A DNA stretch of 64,000 nt from Doryteuthis pealeii (Eukaryota > Mollusca > Cephalopoda > Myopsida > Loliginidae): assembly GCA_023376005.1 (NCBI GenBank), contig CM042145.1, positions 101,075,540-101,139,539 of the forward strand, written 5' to 3'. The position numbers and the translations under genes are program-made. Within the stretch, counting starts at the first letter, position 1. Every line of letters starts with the position of its first letter. Below, piece by piece: positions 10,831 to 22,317 of this stretch. Under the pieces are notes generated by a model. That model was not told where the DNA came from. It saw only the letters and a program-made list of their open reading frames with translations, and did not search any database.

Positions 10831-11190
10831 CAGTCTCATAATAGTTGTTACATTTAGTGTATGAAATTTACATTAAAATGTAACAACTATTATGGGACAG
10901 ATGTAATATTTTATTACTACTTCAGTCTCATAATAGTTGTTACATTTAGTGTATGAAATTTACATTAAAATGTAACAACTATTATGGGACAGATGTAATA
11001 TTTTATTACTACTTCAGTCTCATAATAGTTGTTACATTTAGTGTATGAAATTTACATTAAAATGTAACAACTATTATGGGACAGATGTAATATTTTATTA
11101 CTACTTCAGTCTCATAATAGTTGTTACATTTAGTGTATGAAATTTATATTAAAATGCAACAACTATTATTGGACAGATGTATATACTATA
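10831..11190. repeat. Four tandem 92-bp units, each an inverted repeat
   Basis: CAGTCTCATAATAG starts at 10831, 10923, 11015 and 11107, exactly 92 bp apart. In each unit TCATAATAGTTGTTACATTT pairs with AAATGTAACAACTATTATGG after a 22-bp spacer. The first three units are nearly identical; the last has several substitutions. Related single sequences occur at 34785-34800 and 34915-34945. Confidence 0.92.
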
Positions 11191-12440
11191 AGATTCTAAA
11201 TATCCTGGAATTAAAATCCAAGTCCTAGCTATTCAATATCAAGCTCAGAGATTAGCACATAGAAAGATATGATTAATGTAGCTATTTTTTCACCAGTAAA
11301 ATATCTGAATTTATGCCTGAATTTGGGGTCAGTAATGGGCTGTGGTATGAGAAAACAGGTGGGGAGAAAAAAAAAACAAAAGTGTTGTTTCATTCCAGAA
11401 TATTCTAAAGACGCATGTCCTTACATTATTTAACCACAATGTTCTTTCATCATTCTATGTTGAATTCGAAAATAGAATAACATTTTAGATAGTATCATTC
11501 TTTTTTTTTTCTTTACCCAATTTCCACAGGGAAAACTCTCAAGATTTTCTGATATGTGGCGGCCATTTTGAATATTCAAAAAAATAAGACAAACTAAAGT
11601 GACTAGATTCATAGCAGAGTTGCTCAAACTGAGAAAAAAATTTGTAGTTTGTTACAATTCTTTCTAATTTTGAGAACTCATTCATAATGAAAATATGCAA
11701 ATTTGATTTTCAGAAATTTCTGGAGACTGGTAGCATATGAGAAGATAGAGAAGAGAGAGAGAGATGTGACACTATGGATGAGTGGAAATATGGTAAAAAA
11801 ATAAAAATAAATAAAAATAGAATGTGTGAGTCCGGGCGTGTGTGTGTGAGTCCTTTAAGGACACAAAGGATTGGGCAGTAAAGTTTAAGAGAATTGAACG
11901 GCCATCATGAAGTTAAGCCGCTTAGAGATAGTATCTTTATGTATCTAGGTGTTCAGAGGAAAATGCTGTTTTATGAGAAAATCTCTTTTGAGGAAATTAA
12001 TGGTTGGAATATTGAGGACACAAAGTCTGAAGAAAAAAGTAATTGTTTTAATTTTAAGGGAAATCATAGACAAAAAGTCTGGAATTAAATTAAGTGCCGA
12101 GCATCTGGGTGGTTGGGTCCATGGGGATTTGCGGGGTGGAATTTTACATATATTCAGCCGATATTCTTCTTGAGTTTTAAGAAACCGGAAGTACCAGTTC
12201 AGCCATTTTTATTTATTGTTAAAAAAAAAAAAAAAAAAATTCTAAAAAAAATGAATAGAAATAAAATTTTAAAATAAAAATGAAATGGTCAAGAAAGTTC
12301 AAGAGTGCCAAATAAAGTATTTAATTCAAAATTCCCATAAGGAAACCTGAAGAAGTCTGGGGAGTACAATGGCTGAAAATACATCTATCGTAAAAGTTAG
12401 ACTAAAACAATTATATGCAATCCAAAATTTGTTATATCTT
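11191..12440. other. No gene recognised
   Basis: AT-rich unique-looking sequence with A runs and a (GA)n tract (11750-11765). Short ORFs (60-75 codons) at 11430-11627 and 11894-12173 show no domain or splice context. Confidence 0.5.
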
Positions 12441-12452
12441 CATCACAGTTTG

Positions 12453-13022
12453 ACAGCCCTGTTGGCTGGGACTTTAGAATAAACTGAACCTCTGCAAAAG
12501 GGTAAAATAGCCCCCCTAATGGGGCCATCTGTTGGCCATGGGTGGCGGCCTGTGATGCTTAAGGATGGGACCCTGGTGGTTCAGCAGTCAATGACTTGCA
12601 ACACTCCACTTTGGTCCTTACTTAGACTAGACGGTCAGAGAGACCCCTCCAATTAATCAGCAGGTCACGTCAAGCCCTAGCACCAATATTATTGCTCCAA
12701 CCCTATTGCCCTTATGGCAAGACCCAACCCTTTTTATCATATATGAGCTAGAAGGCAGTGACTGAGGGTCTTAATGTGCTGGGTACGACGTTAAACTATC
12801 TGATGAAGTTCCAATTCTGGAACTCTGGAGAGTGTGGAGTACTCCTTCATCACCATTACTCCCAGGTCCACTTTGACCCGGAGTTGTAGTACATATTAGG
12901 ATCCCATCTATGGGTTAATTAGAAAAAACGTCTTAAAAAAAAAAAATTGAGTTTAAAAAAAAAAAAAAATTCTTCGGCATAAAATAACCCAATGGGTTGA
13001 CATGCCATAAAATCCAACCAAC
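12453..13022 (+). mobile_element. R1 retroposon, near full length
   Basis: 570 bp in the plus sense from CAGCCCTGTTGGCTGGGAC to the stem-loop GGCATAAAATAACCC/GGGTTGACATGCC and tail AAAATCCAACCAA. Flanked by CATCACAGTTTG (12441-12452) and CATCAGAGTTTG (13023-13034), a 12-bp duplication with one mismatch. An A-rich stretch at 12926-12972 lies just before the terminal stem-loop, as in other copies. Confidence 0.85.
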
Positions 13023-13397
13023 CATCAGAGTTTGGAACTTACAAACATTGGAGCAGTTATCATGGATAAATTTCTATGCATATGTCACCATCTATTTATC
13101 AATATCCTGGTCTGGAAAACTTTAGTCTCATGGCACCAAATAGCATATAATCAATTTTAACAATTCAATAACCAATATTTCAATTCATTATTTATGGATC
13201 ATTTTGTCATTGATCTTTTTTATGTATAATTTTTCACTTATTCGTCTCACTGCAGTTTGCTTTACTAATTTGTTTAATGTCTTATCTTCAGTATCTTACG
13301 ATACTATCTTCTTGGCAGACATCAGTCGGTAAGTAAATTATCATATTGGCTTTATCTATGGCTAAATACATCAGGTTGGTTGGTTTTGTCTTCAGTT

Positions 13398-13712
13398 CTT
13401 GTGCTAGAATGTGGTGACTGAGGGACATTGTCCTGGGTAGGACGTTAAACTATCTGATGGCGAGGTTCCATTTCTAGAGCTCTAGGGAGTGTGGTGTACC
13501 CATTCATCACCATTACTCCCAGGTATATTCTGACTCGGAGCGATGGTGCCTGTTAGGGTCCCATCTACGAGTTAAATAGAAAAAATGACTTTAAAAAAAA
13601 TTTTTTTTTAAAATAATTCAGTATCCTTAAAGAATGAATAAAACAAAATGTCTTCAGCATAAAATGACCCAATAGGGGTTGACATGCTGTAAAATCCAAC
13701 CAACTACCCAAA
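13398..13712 (+). mobile_element. R1 retroposon, 5'-truncated
   Basis: Plus-sense copy starting at TCTTGTGCTAGAATGTGG and ending with the stem-loop CATAAAATGACCCAATAGGGGTTGACATG and tail CTGTAAAATCCAACCAAC. It is flanked by two diverged copies of a roughly 90-bp sequence (13287-13380 and 13735-13818), so it lies between duplicated host segments. Confidence 0.8.
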
Positions 13713-13814
13713 AATCAATATCTTGGGATATTTTGGTGCAGTATCTTTTTGGCAGACACCGGTTAACATCAATAAATTATCATATTGGCTTTTCTATGGC
13801 TAAATACATTCAGG

Positions 13815-14026
13815 TTGGTTGGTTGGTTGGTTGGTTGGATTTTACAGCATGTCAACATCTATTGGGTTATTTTATGCTGAAGACGTTTGTTTTATCCATT
13901 CTTGTTGGGTATTCAAATTTAAAAAAAATTTTTTTTTTTATTAAACTCATTTTTTATCTATTTAACCCACAGATGGGACCCTAACAGGTACTACCACTCT
14001 GGGTCAGAGTGGAACTAGGAGTAATA
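13815..14026 (-). mobile_element. R1 retroposon, 5'-truncated, joined to SINE-B
   Basis: Minus-sense copy: the tail (GGTT)n at 13816-13838, the stem-loop GGCATGTC..ATGCTG variant, then the body up to GGGTCAGAGTGGAACTAGGAG, where SINE-B sequence begins at about 14028. Confidence 0.75.
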
Positions 14027-15004
14027 GCCTTGGAGAAAAGTATAGGAAATCCAACTATTCTCCTTCCAGTTATGGGTGAATAGTAGGGAAAACTGGGCTC
14101 TTTAACCTTGGCTAGGTAACCAGTCTAGGAGAAGGAAAACTGATTTCAAACATTTTAAACTACACTTAAAAATTGACCTGTTCCTGCGGAGGGGTTCGTA
14201 AATATATACGTGATTTTTATAACCAGGCCACTTTTTTTTTTTTTAGGAGAGTGTCGAAGTATTCTAAGTCCCCCACCGATAGGATGTAGTTTTTAGGTTA
14301 GTATTCAAGAAAACATTTTTGTCAACAATAGTTAAGTTTTCATGTTAGCTTACAGAAATGTTTTATGTTGCAAGAAAGGATACAAGAAAATTCTTTTAGG
14401 AAGAAAAGAAAAAAAAAAACGTAATTCCCAATGCTGTCAGATGAAATTAAAAATGGAAGTGATGATCCAAATAACTATTTAAAATATGTAAACCAACAAG
14501 GAACAAAACTGTCCTCTAAAAACAAATAAAAAGGTGTGTATGTGTTTGAGAGGGGACACACACGGGTGTCCTGCTGCTGGCCTACAAAATAATTGGGTGA
14601 GATCCTATTTGCTTACACTATAAATATTTGTTAAAAACAACAAAAAATACTTGAGTGTTCACATGCTGTTTTCATTGTACAACAAGCAAAACAAAACCAG
14701 ATCTTGAGACCAACTTGAATTAAATCATTTCAATCTTAAAATTAACCCTTCCCAGATGATCCGTCATGAATTTGTTTACAGTTGTGTCTATTAATACCAG
14801 TTAGAAATAAAATGATATAATCCTAATTATTTGGGGGCGCTGTTGAATTTTTTGTGTGAACATGTCTGTGTGTTTGCTCTAAATACTGTGTAAATTTTGT
14901 GTTTTAAGGCAATATAAACTATATAAATTCTTATTCAAAATTATGAATAAAAAAAATTGAACAAATGCTACATTTAGGTTAAATTTAGTTGCTACATATT
15001 CTAA

Positions 15005-15256
15005 AAGTAAGTTGTCGGGGTGGCTTAAAGTGGGTATAAACCAGACAGTGAGGGAGTCTATCTCTTTTTCACTAGTGCTAGACCAATGAGATTGTTTTTT
15101 TGAATCCGAGGTGGGACGCCACACTTACCACCAACTCCTTATTTTACCACACAGATCCCTGTGCAACTCATATGTTGAGTTAGCGAGGGCCGGTATCGAA
15201 CTAGGAACCTTGTGGTTACTTGGCTGACGCTCTACCGATTGAGCTATGCCGGCCCC
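15005..15256 (-). mobile_element. SINE-A, full length
   Basis: Minus-sense copy from AAGTTGTCGGGGTGGC (tail side) to GAGCTATGCCGGCCCC (head). The overlapping 81-codon ORF is accidental. Confidence 0.9.
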
Positions 15257-15932
15257 TACATATTCTAAAAGGTCAGTGCATGCACCAAATTAAAGAGAAT
15301 TTTTTTTTTTTTTTAAAGAATTTCATAGGTGTGCATGCTATATATAAATAATTACAGTATCCTTTTGAATTAGTCCAAACAACCTGGAATAACAATAAAC
15401 AAACCCCTAGAAATCAAACCTACATTAAAGAGAATGGAAACAAAGCTTCAGAAAAAGCCAAAAGGAAGAAGTAATACTATCCAGACTTCACATAGGTCAC
15501 ACAAGGACTACACATTCCTACTTGCTAAAAAAAACAGAACAGTAACCAATGTGCCATGCATGCCAGACTGCATACACAATAAATCACGTTCTCACTGAAT
15601 GCATTGATATGGCTCCTACACAAGAAACATTTTACAGCTCAAGAAAAATGAGAGGACAGTTTTAATAAAAACTAAAGTAGACATTTTAGTATCCTTCCTA
15701 AAGGCAGTGAGTATATGTGGAAAAGATTTAAAGACCTGACAAATAAAAATATAAATAATAACGAAATATATAAATACAAATATCTGAAAATTACTGAATG
15801 GAATGAACTGCATAGAAATGTACGCCATGAATAAGTATTTGAATATATTAAAAACTTGAAACATAGAAACTTTTATTAAAAGGACTTGATTCAGCATTAA
15901 ATGACCTTAAAAGGTTTGATATGCCATTAAAA

Positions 15933-15963
<31 letters not shown>

Positions 15964-16369
15964 GCAACCAAACAACATGGAGGATTCTACGTGTGTGTGT
16001 GTGTGGGGGGAGGTTGAACCACAAAACGTTCACGTGCATGTAATTACCCAACCCTTCCTTTGGTCTTACATAATTGATTTATGCTTTAATCACGAGCGCA
16101 ACTAATGACTTTCCCATTTCTTACTATTCAAATCCTAATTTTTCAGATATCTTTCCAGATAAATCAAATCATCATTATTTTTGCACAAAAAGCAAGCTTT
16201 GGTGATAGTGAATGTGTATATATATTTTCTTTGTCATTAATTATTTTATTCTTGTAGTTTTCTCTGGACCTACATACACACAACTGCCCTTTATATATGT
16301 TTAGAAAATGTAAATGAGAAACACTGCATTATTAAGGTTTTGATATTATATCATCATGTTGTGCAATTA

Positions 16370-16935
16370 GCACGGATATCCATGACATTCTCTCGCCAAC
16401 CTTCTCTATCACTCATTGTCCCCAAGAGGTCCTCTGTGCAGCATCCAGTATCCGTGTAGAGCTAGTTAATGTAAGTCCCTGCTGGACAGCCCACATTGGC
16501 ATATCTATGTGCTGGTTTCCACAGGAGTTCGTCCTTGCTTCTCCAGCAGTGTCTTGTTAGTCTTGCTTGGACGGTGTGTGAGATAGGGAGCAAGTGGCTG
16601 TACAGCTGCTTCCTTTTGGGGTGTTGTTTCCAAGACTTGTTCAAGATCGCATGCAGTATTCTTGTGCAGCTCCCATCTAGCTTATTCTCAAGGCGCCCCG
16701 TTAGGGTCCAAGTGGTGCAGCCATACAGTAGCACTGATGCAACCACATCTTGGAAGAATTGTCACTTTAACTTGTCAGCGAGATTGGTTTTCCATATGAC
16801 TGATAATCTGTTTATTGCAGACCATGACTTCCCTATTCGTGCATTGACATCGTTTTCTGTGGAGGAGATATTACTACCTAGGTATGTGAATTGTTCTACT
16901 GGCTTTAGAGGCTTACCGATACAAAGGCTAAATAA
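16370..16935 (-). pseudogene. Non-LTR reverse transcriptase C-terminal relic
   Basis: On the minus strand, from 16935: GKPLKPVEQFTYLGSNISS, then IGKSWSAINRLSVIWK, a stop, VLLYGCTTWTLTGRLENKLD, RILHAILNKSWKQHPKRKQL, HCWRSKDEL and AGTYIN. These blocks are the conserved RT C-terminal region seen in many invertebrate LINE-type ORFs. At least one stop and several frame breaks. The plus-strand 159-codon ORF over the same region is antisense and not a gene. Confidence 0.85.
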
Positions 16936-17077
16936 AAACTTTTCTGCCTGCGTTCATTATTTGGTCTCTCTTTAGTGGATGTCAACCACAAAAGATTGTA
17001 CCAATCAGCTGAGTCCACTAAACATTCTATTCCCATAGTTCAACACATCTAATACATAGTTTCTAGAGTTTCTTTAG

Positions 17078-17321
17078 CCACCCTCCAAACTTCCAGCCAA
17101 ACAGTGAGGGAGTCTATCCCCTTTTTGCTAGTGTTAGACCAGGGAGATTGTTTCTGCAGAAGTGGGGCACCACACTTACTGTCAGCTCCCAGATTGCTAT
17201 ACCGTATGGATCAGATTACCCAAGCTGTGCTACTCATGTGCTGAGTTCATGGGGACTGGTATCAAACCCGGAATCTTCTGATTCCTAGGCAGGTTATCTA
17301 CTGACCGAGCTAAACCAACCA
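17078..17321 (-). mobile_element. SINE-A, diverged
   Basis: Minus-sense copy. The CAGTGAGGGAGTCTATCCCC motif and the tRNA head (TGACCGAGCTAAACC) are recognisable, but the 3' tail is lost. Confidence 0.8.
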
Positions 17322-17754
17322 CTATTTAAATGTACTATGTTAGTATACATCCTTACACACACACACATACATACACATACACGGGGGTGTTTCAAAAATT
17401 TGATAACATTAAGATGTATAGGTTATTACAGAAAAATTGATATCATTTTGTAAACAAATAACTTGACCAATTTTTGTTCAAATGATCTCAAATTTAAAAG
17501 GTATGGTTAGAAACAACTCAAAACTTAATTCCATTTTGGTTGGATCAAGAACTTTCAAGCAACATACCATACAAAGTCACCTTATGGTACATATATCAAA
17601 CAATAAGCAATTTCTCTTTGATACATACTTACAAAACATATTCCATCAACCAAACTGTAGTCATTTACTATAGTTAACTAAGTTTGGCACAAGGCCAGAA
17701 GTATGGAGCACCCAGTAAATGATTAAACTCACTAATAATAGTCTGCTTGCTTAA

Positions 17755-18165
17755 CTTGGTTGGTTGGATGGTTTGTTTTTATGGCATGTCAACCCATTGA
17801 GTTAAGTTATGCCAAAGACATTTTATTCATTCTTGATGGGTACTCAAATTTTATTTTTAAAACTCATTTTTTTCTATTTAACCCATAGGTGGGATCCTAA
17901 CAGGTACTACCAGGTGGACCTGGAGAGTAATAATAATAATGGTGACGAAATGGTACTCCACATTCCCTAGAGCTCCAGAACTGGAACTTCACCATCAGAT
18001 AGAGTTTAACACATACCCAGGACATTAAGATCCTCAACATATATAATAAAAAGGGTTAGAGGCTTGCCATAAGAGCAATAGGGTTGGGGCAATCATATAG
18101 GTGTTAAGGCTGGACGTGACAAGTCAATTGATCAATTGATCTCTGACCTAATCTAGCCTAAGTAC
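17755..18165 (-). mobile_element. R1 retroposon, partial
   Basis: Tail TTGGTTGGTTGGATGGTTTG, stem-loop GGCATGTCAACCC and body through the GATTGATC region on the plus strand (minus-sense element). It lacks the outer 5' 120 bp. The ATCAATTGATCAATTGATC stretch at about 18125-18142 is a local duplication. Confidence 0.8.
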
Positions 18166-18559
18166 AGGTTAACTTGTTAACCATTACACCATATGGGACA
18201 CTCTACACAACCTGTAGTTATTGAAACAAGACACAGAAGCTCTGCACAACATGACCACATCTTGTATTGTCATGTAACAAGAACAAATGCTTTGTAAATG
18301 TCATAGCTTTGGAGGGAGGGGGGTAGAGAATCAATCAGAACCAAGCAAAACACATGCATGGCAACAATGGGGTGCCGTATGTATACCTTTTTGATTCTGT
18401 TATAGTGTGGCCTACCTTTTTTGTATAGATATAAGTAGTAAGCAATTTATTGAAACTAATTATTTTTCACATATATTCAATTTCAAGAAATGCAATTCAG
18501 TAATAAGCTGTATATAGTAATTAAGAATAATTAAAAAAGAATTTATGCATAATTTATAT

Positions 18560-18705
18560 GAATGGGCCGCCCAGCAAGGACCTACATTGACCAGCTATGT
18601 AAAGATGCTGGCTGCAGTGAGGAAGAACTCCCTGGGGCGATGAATGATAGGGAAGGTTGGCGAGAGATTGTCATGGATATCCATGCTGCCTGCACGACAT
18701 GATGA
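18560..18705 (+). pseudogene. Non-LTR retrotransposon ORF 3' end
   Basis: Encodes GRPARTYIDQLCKDAGCSEE and GAMNDREGWREIVMDIHA followed by ACTT and a stop (TGA), then an AT-rich trailer. It is the same C-terminal block as in the 16.4-kb relic. No RT domain precedes it, so it is a 5'-truncated insertion. Confidence 0.8.
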
Positions 18706-18941
18706 TGAGAGATAGGGTTAGCAGTTATTATTATAACGTTATAATATGCTTTTTATGGTAGGCCACATACTATAAGAGAGACAGGATTTCGTAGGCCACA
18801 TTCAAAAAGTAGGCCATATACTATAATTGTACCCTTTCTTGTCACATTAGCTAAGCTTGGAAGTTTCCACAGTGCGTACCAGTACTCTATCCCGAAACCA
18901 TAACCTCGTTATATTAATACACATAATTAATTTGTAAGTTG

Positions 18942-19612
18942 GCAGTGCATGGTGTAATGTTTAGAATCATAGGAAATGGACTCATCGACCAGAGTTCAAA
19001 TCCTGAACGAAGCTACAGTTCACATAGCACTAATGCCCTTGGGAAAGGCATGAATCCAACTACTCTCCCTCCAGCTATGCGTAAATAATAGGGTAGGCTA
19101 TGTTACGTTGCAATACTCACGGTACTAAAACTCCGATAAAAAATCATAACACGAGAAACATGTCGTCACAACTCCCAGCCTTTATTAACGTGCTCGTCTA
19201 GTGGCTTCTACCAGGGAGGAAGGGAGGCAGAGAGAACGAGAGAGAGAGAACTCTACTAGATTACTGGGCGCTAATGAGGTCTGTCCCCCACGACGGACGC
19301 CGGCAAAATGAGCACGAAGCCTTTCTTCCTTCCCCCACGTCACCACGTGACTTCCGGTCAACACCCGACTTCCGGTCAACACCCGACTTCCGCTTGCCCC
19401 TCAATTCTTCGTTCGGGGTCACGCTACGGTCAAAACCATCGCTCTCCTCTTTTGGGTCATCACTATTTTTTAAGCCTTTGTTATTTATATTCCTCCTCCT
19501 TCCATTAGCAGTTCTAGCTCACAAGGGTCATATTGCTACACTGGGCTCTTTAACCATGGTTAGGCAATCAGTCTGCTCAGATAAGAGTGTACTCTAAAAG
19601 AAAGCTGAAAAT
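18942..19612 (+). mobile_element. SINE-B interrupted by a solo LTR
   Basis: SINE-B halves 18942-19100 and 19541-19612. The head has tRNA-like boxes (CATGGTGTAATGTTTAGAATC; AGAGTTCAAATCCTG). The body has CTCTCCCTCCAGCTATG and ACTGGGCTCTTTAACC...TTAGGCAA. It is interrupted after AATAGGGTAGGCTA. Confidence 0.75.
19101..19540 (-). mobile_element. Probable solo LTR inserted in SINE-B
   Basis: 440 bp with inverted ends TGTTACGTTGCAAT and ATTGCTACA. On the minus strand it runs TGTAGCAAT...GTAACA, with a TATAAATAA box at about 19485 and GTTAATAAAGGC (polyadenylation signal) 60-80 bp from its end. It is GC- and CpG-richer than its surroundings and holds 2.5 copies of ACTTCCGGTCAACACCCG (19349-19392). 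Target duplications are diverged (GGCTA versus CACTG). ORFs inside are accidental. Confidence 0.55.
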
Positions 19613-20014
19613 TTATGTTATGGTTGCATGAAGCATTAGGAGTCATATTGAGGGTCATATTTTCTGGCAAAAGAAATGTTTTTTTAAAAATATTACCATA
19701 GATCTTTGATATCATCAAAAAAATTTGACTAGAGTTGCACATAGCAAAGAAAAGCCTAAAGCAGTGTATTTTATGGCTTTTAGAAAGAGGCCAGCATTTT
19801 GTGACATACAGAAAACATTTTTGTTTAATAAAGCAAATAACAACATCTATCTAAACAAACAAAAACAACACTTGAAATACGTGGGAGAGTTTAAAAATTA
19901 TCTGCATTTTCGCCATAGCATATCTTTATTATAAATACACTGTGTTCTACACATGCATGCTTATAGTTGGTAGCTTGATTGCACCATTTTGCTTGCTGTC
20001 TTTACAGTATAAAC

Positions 20015-20659
20015 ATGGCTGCTCAATGAGCAGTATGCAGCAAGGAAGTGACCAGAGTGTCAGGGGCTGAAATTCACCGTAAGCTTTTAGCACAATACGG
20101 TGACAATGCACAACGAGCAGTATGCAGCAAGAAGTGACCAGTGTCAGGGGCTGAAATTCACCGTAAGCTTTTAGCACAATACGGTGACAATGCACAACGA
20201 GCAGTATGCAGCAATGAAGTGAACAGAGTGTCAGGGGCTGAAATTCGCCGTAAGCTTTTAGCACAATACGGTGACAATGCACAACGAGCAGTATGCAGCA
20301 ATGAAGTGAACAGAGTGTCAGGGGCTGAAATTCGCCGTAAGCTTTTAGCACAATACGGTGACAATGCACAACGAGCAGTATGCAGCAAGTGTGTATGAGA
20401 GGATGGAGAAATTTAAAAGTAGCCGGACAAGCATCACACATGCATCATGCATAAAGAAGGAGCAGGATGCCCATCAACCTCCACCACTGATGAAAAGATT
20501 CAGCGAGCTTGATAGATGGTAATGGCAAACTGGCAAATTATCATCAATAAGATAGCATGTTCACTACAGATTAGTCATGGTTTTCCCAATCAAATCATCC
20601 ACAATGAACTCAGTTTCCATAAAACAAGAGTGCGGATAATTTTTTAAATCTCCCTCGTA
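20015..20659 (+). mobile_element. Mariner-like transposase relic with tandem 87-bp repeats
   Basis: From ATGGCTGCTC (20015), with a stop after four codons, the sequence encodes AVCSKEVTRVSGAEIHRKLL and then four in-frame repeats of 84-87 bp (29 codons). It continues as VYERMEKFKSSRTSITHAS, and after a frameshift as CPSTSTTDEKIQRA and ACSLQISHG. This is the N-terminal helix-turn-helix domain of mariner-type transposases (HTH_48-like). The catalytic DDD/E domain is deleted, and the relic ends with a TIR-like CCCTCGTA (20652-20659). Unable to transpose as it stands. Confidence 0.8.
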
Positions 20660-20705
20660 CTTAAGATTTACCAATAATAATAATAATAATAATAGAAGTA
20701 CTCAC

Positions 20706-20829
20706 CACTGCAACGGCAGCTCCAGATTTAATTTCTGTAGGACTTACAGTTGAAAAGTAAGCAATATTGGCCAACACATAAATAACAGTAACCATGATGA
20801 TTGAGATCCATATGGCTCGTGGAAGATTT
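20706..20829 (-). CDS. SLC7-family amino acid transporter, internal exon 4 (TM7)
   Basis: A 124-bp minus-strand exon with acceptor ttctccatccag and donor GCAGTG|gtgagt. With the split Arg codon it reads RNLPRAIWISIIMVTVIYV, then LANIAYFSTVSPTE and a terminal GAAVAV. This is the family's TM7 block ('NLP.AI.IS...VT..YVL.N.AYF') and the conserved 'AVAV' that precedes TM8. It ends in phase 0. The next family exon (TM8, 'FG...G...W..P.FVA') was not found below 20706, so the downstream intron exceeds 20.7 kb. The exon is tightly flanked: a mariner relic ends 47 bp beyond it and a Helitron terminates 58 bp before it, leaving little unique intron around the splice sites. Confidence 0.93.
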
Positions 20830-20887
20830 CTGGATGGAGAAAAAGAAAAGAAAAAGATACAGTAACATTTTTTCATACTTAAATTTA

Positions 20888-21502
20888 CTAGCAAATATAT
20901 GCACCCTCCGAGTGCAAGTATTTAAGCTCTAATGTAATAAAATATTATATTAAATAAGAAAGGCTAATGAAACTAAATAAGAATGCAGATAAAAAGATTT
21001 GAAATAGAGGGGGGAGGTATAATCGAAAAACAGAACAACTGAAACTTACTCTTCCATCACTTCAATCTTTCATTGCTAAATTTTCCTAATGTAACTACTT
21101 AGTTAAAATAGAAAGTAAGCACTAAAATTGCAGTTATTTCTTCTTGCTAATCAATTTCTTTTAAAATCATCCTGAGATTTTTGGTCATATTCATTAAACA
21201 ATTAGAAATCAATAATACAAGCACATATTTATTAAAATCAATTTTTTAATATCAATATACAAATTAGCCTTCCCGTTCACACTGTAAACCGCTATTTTGT
21301 TGTATATATAAATACAATTGCATGTTATCAGTATGCAGATAAGGCCAACAGTATTAATAATGTAAAACAATTTTATTAATAATTAAGGTTTAAATAAAAA
21401 TAAAATCATGGAGAATGTGACGTAAATAACTAAGGGAATTGTAACTGGAGTAGTGAAATAGTTTTGATTAGAGACAAACACACAATCTCCATTATAATAA
21501 GA
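20888..21502 (-). mobile_element. Non-autonomous Helitron next to transporter exon 4
   Basis: 615 bp on the minus strand, from TCTTATTATAATGGAG (21502) to hairpin GCACTCGGAGGGTGC and CTAG (20891-20888), with A and T at the flanks. It ends 58 bp before the exon 4 acceptor. Confidence 0.88.
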
Positions 21503-22089
21503 TGACATTTTTTAATTTTTTTTTATTTATTTTTTTTTTTAAAATAATTAACTTCTTTCATTTTACTTTTACTTATATCAAACCGCATTTCTATTCAATA
21601 AGTCTGGTGGTGATTTATGTTGCTTGGAGCACTGTTGAGCAAGTGGTAATGATTTTAGCTCTGAAACTACATTTGAATTCACGAGTAATTGTCTGAAGAT
21701 GACTTATTTTAAGGTAATTGTAACCCCCCCCCAAAAAAAAAAACAACACCTGAACAGAGCCCGAGGTTACTGTGGCCTGAATGTTGTGTTTATACGCAAT
21801 AAAAATGAGGACAACAGTCCGAAATATCCAAATTATTTATATCAACCTTTTTTCATCCAACAGAATTAATTAAGCAATATTTTCTTTTTATCATCAAAGA
21901 TTTATAAAGCAGAAACTATTTGTTTTTATTTTCAACAAGAAAGTCATATTGGTATTTCTTTCTCTTTTTTTTCTTTCCTTTTTCAATCAAGTAAATAACT
22001 TTATGTCTCTCTCAAGCATTTGGAAATATACCTTTTGAATGTTATTGATTGATTTTAATGGAATGTCAACCCATCTGGAGTTATGCTAT

Positions 22090-22256
22090 ACCTAGAAGTT
22101 AGGAAATTGCATATATAATATGTTCATATACATGGGTAGTAATATCAATATATGTATAAGAAAGGCATGCACTGCTATAGGCAGATTATCAATCATATGG
22201 AAATCTGATCTCTCGGATAAGATAAAGTGAAAATTCTTCCAAGCTACTATAGATAG
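22090..22256 (+). pseudogene. Non-LTR RT fragment
   Basis: Encodes FTYMGSNI and IRKACTAIGRLSIIWKSDLS, matching the 16.4-kb relic, with stops. A 20-codon relative (LSIVWKSVLSKKIK) occurs at 48183-48236, and a C-terminal relative (TYINQLCMNSGCHAEDLPGD) on the minus strand at 23465-23604. Confidence 0.75.
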
Positions 22257-22271
22257 AAAATAATAATAATA

Positions 22272-22317
<46 letters not shown>

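Noticed and set aside
16496..16975. 159-codon plus-strand ORF
   Set aside because: Antisense to a recognisable reverse transcriptase relic on the minus strand.
17390..17690. DNA transposon starting GGGGGTGTTTCAAAAA
   Set aside because: No matching inverted end or second copy could be found; the 63-codon ORF has no domain.
20141..20398. 85-codon ORF with repeats as a host gene
   Set aside because: It is the tandemly amplified mariner transposase N-terminus; upstream stop and downstream frameshift.
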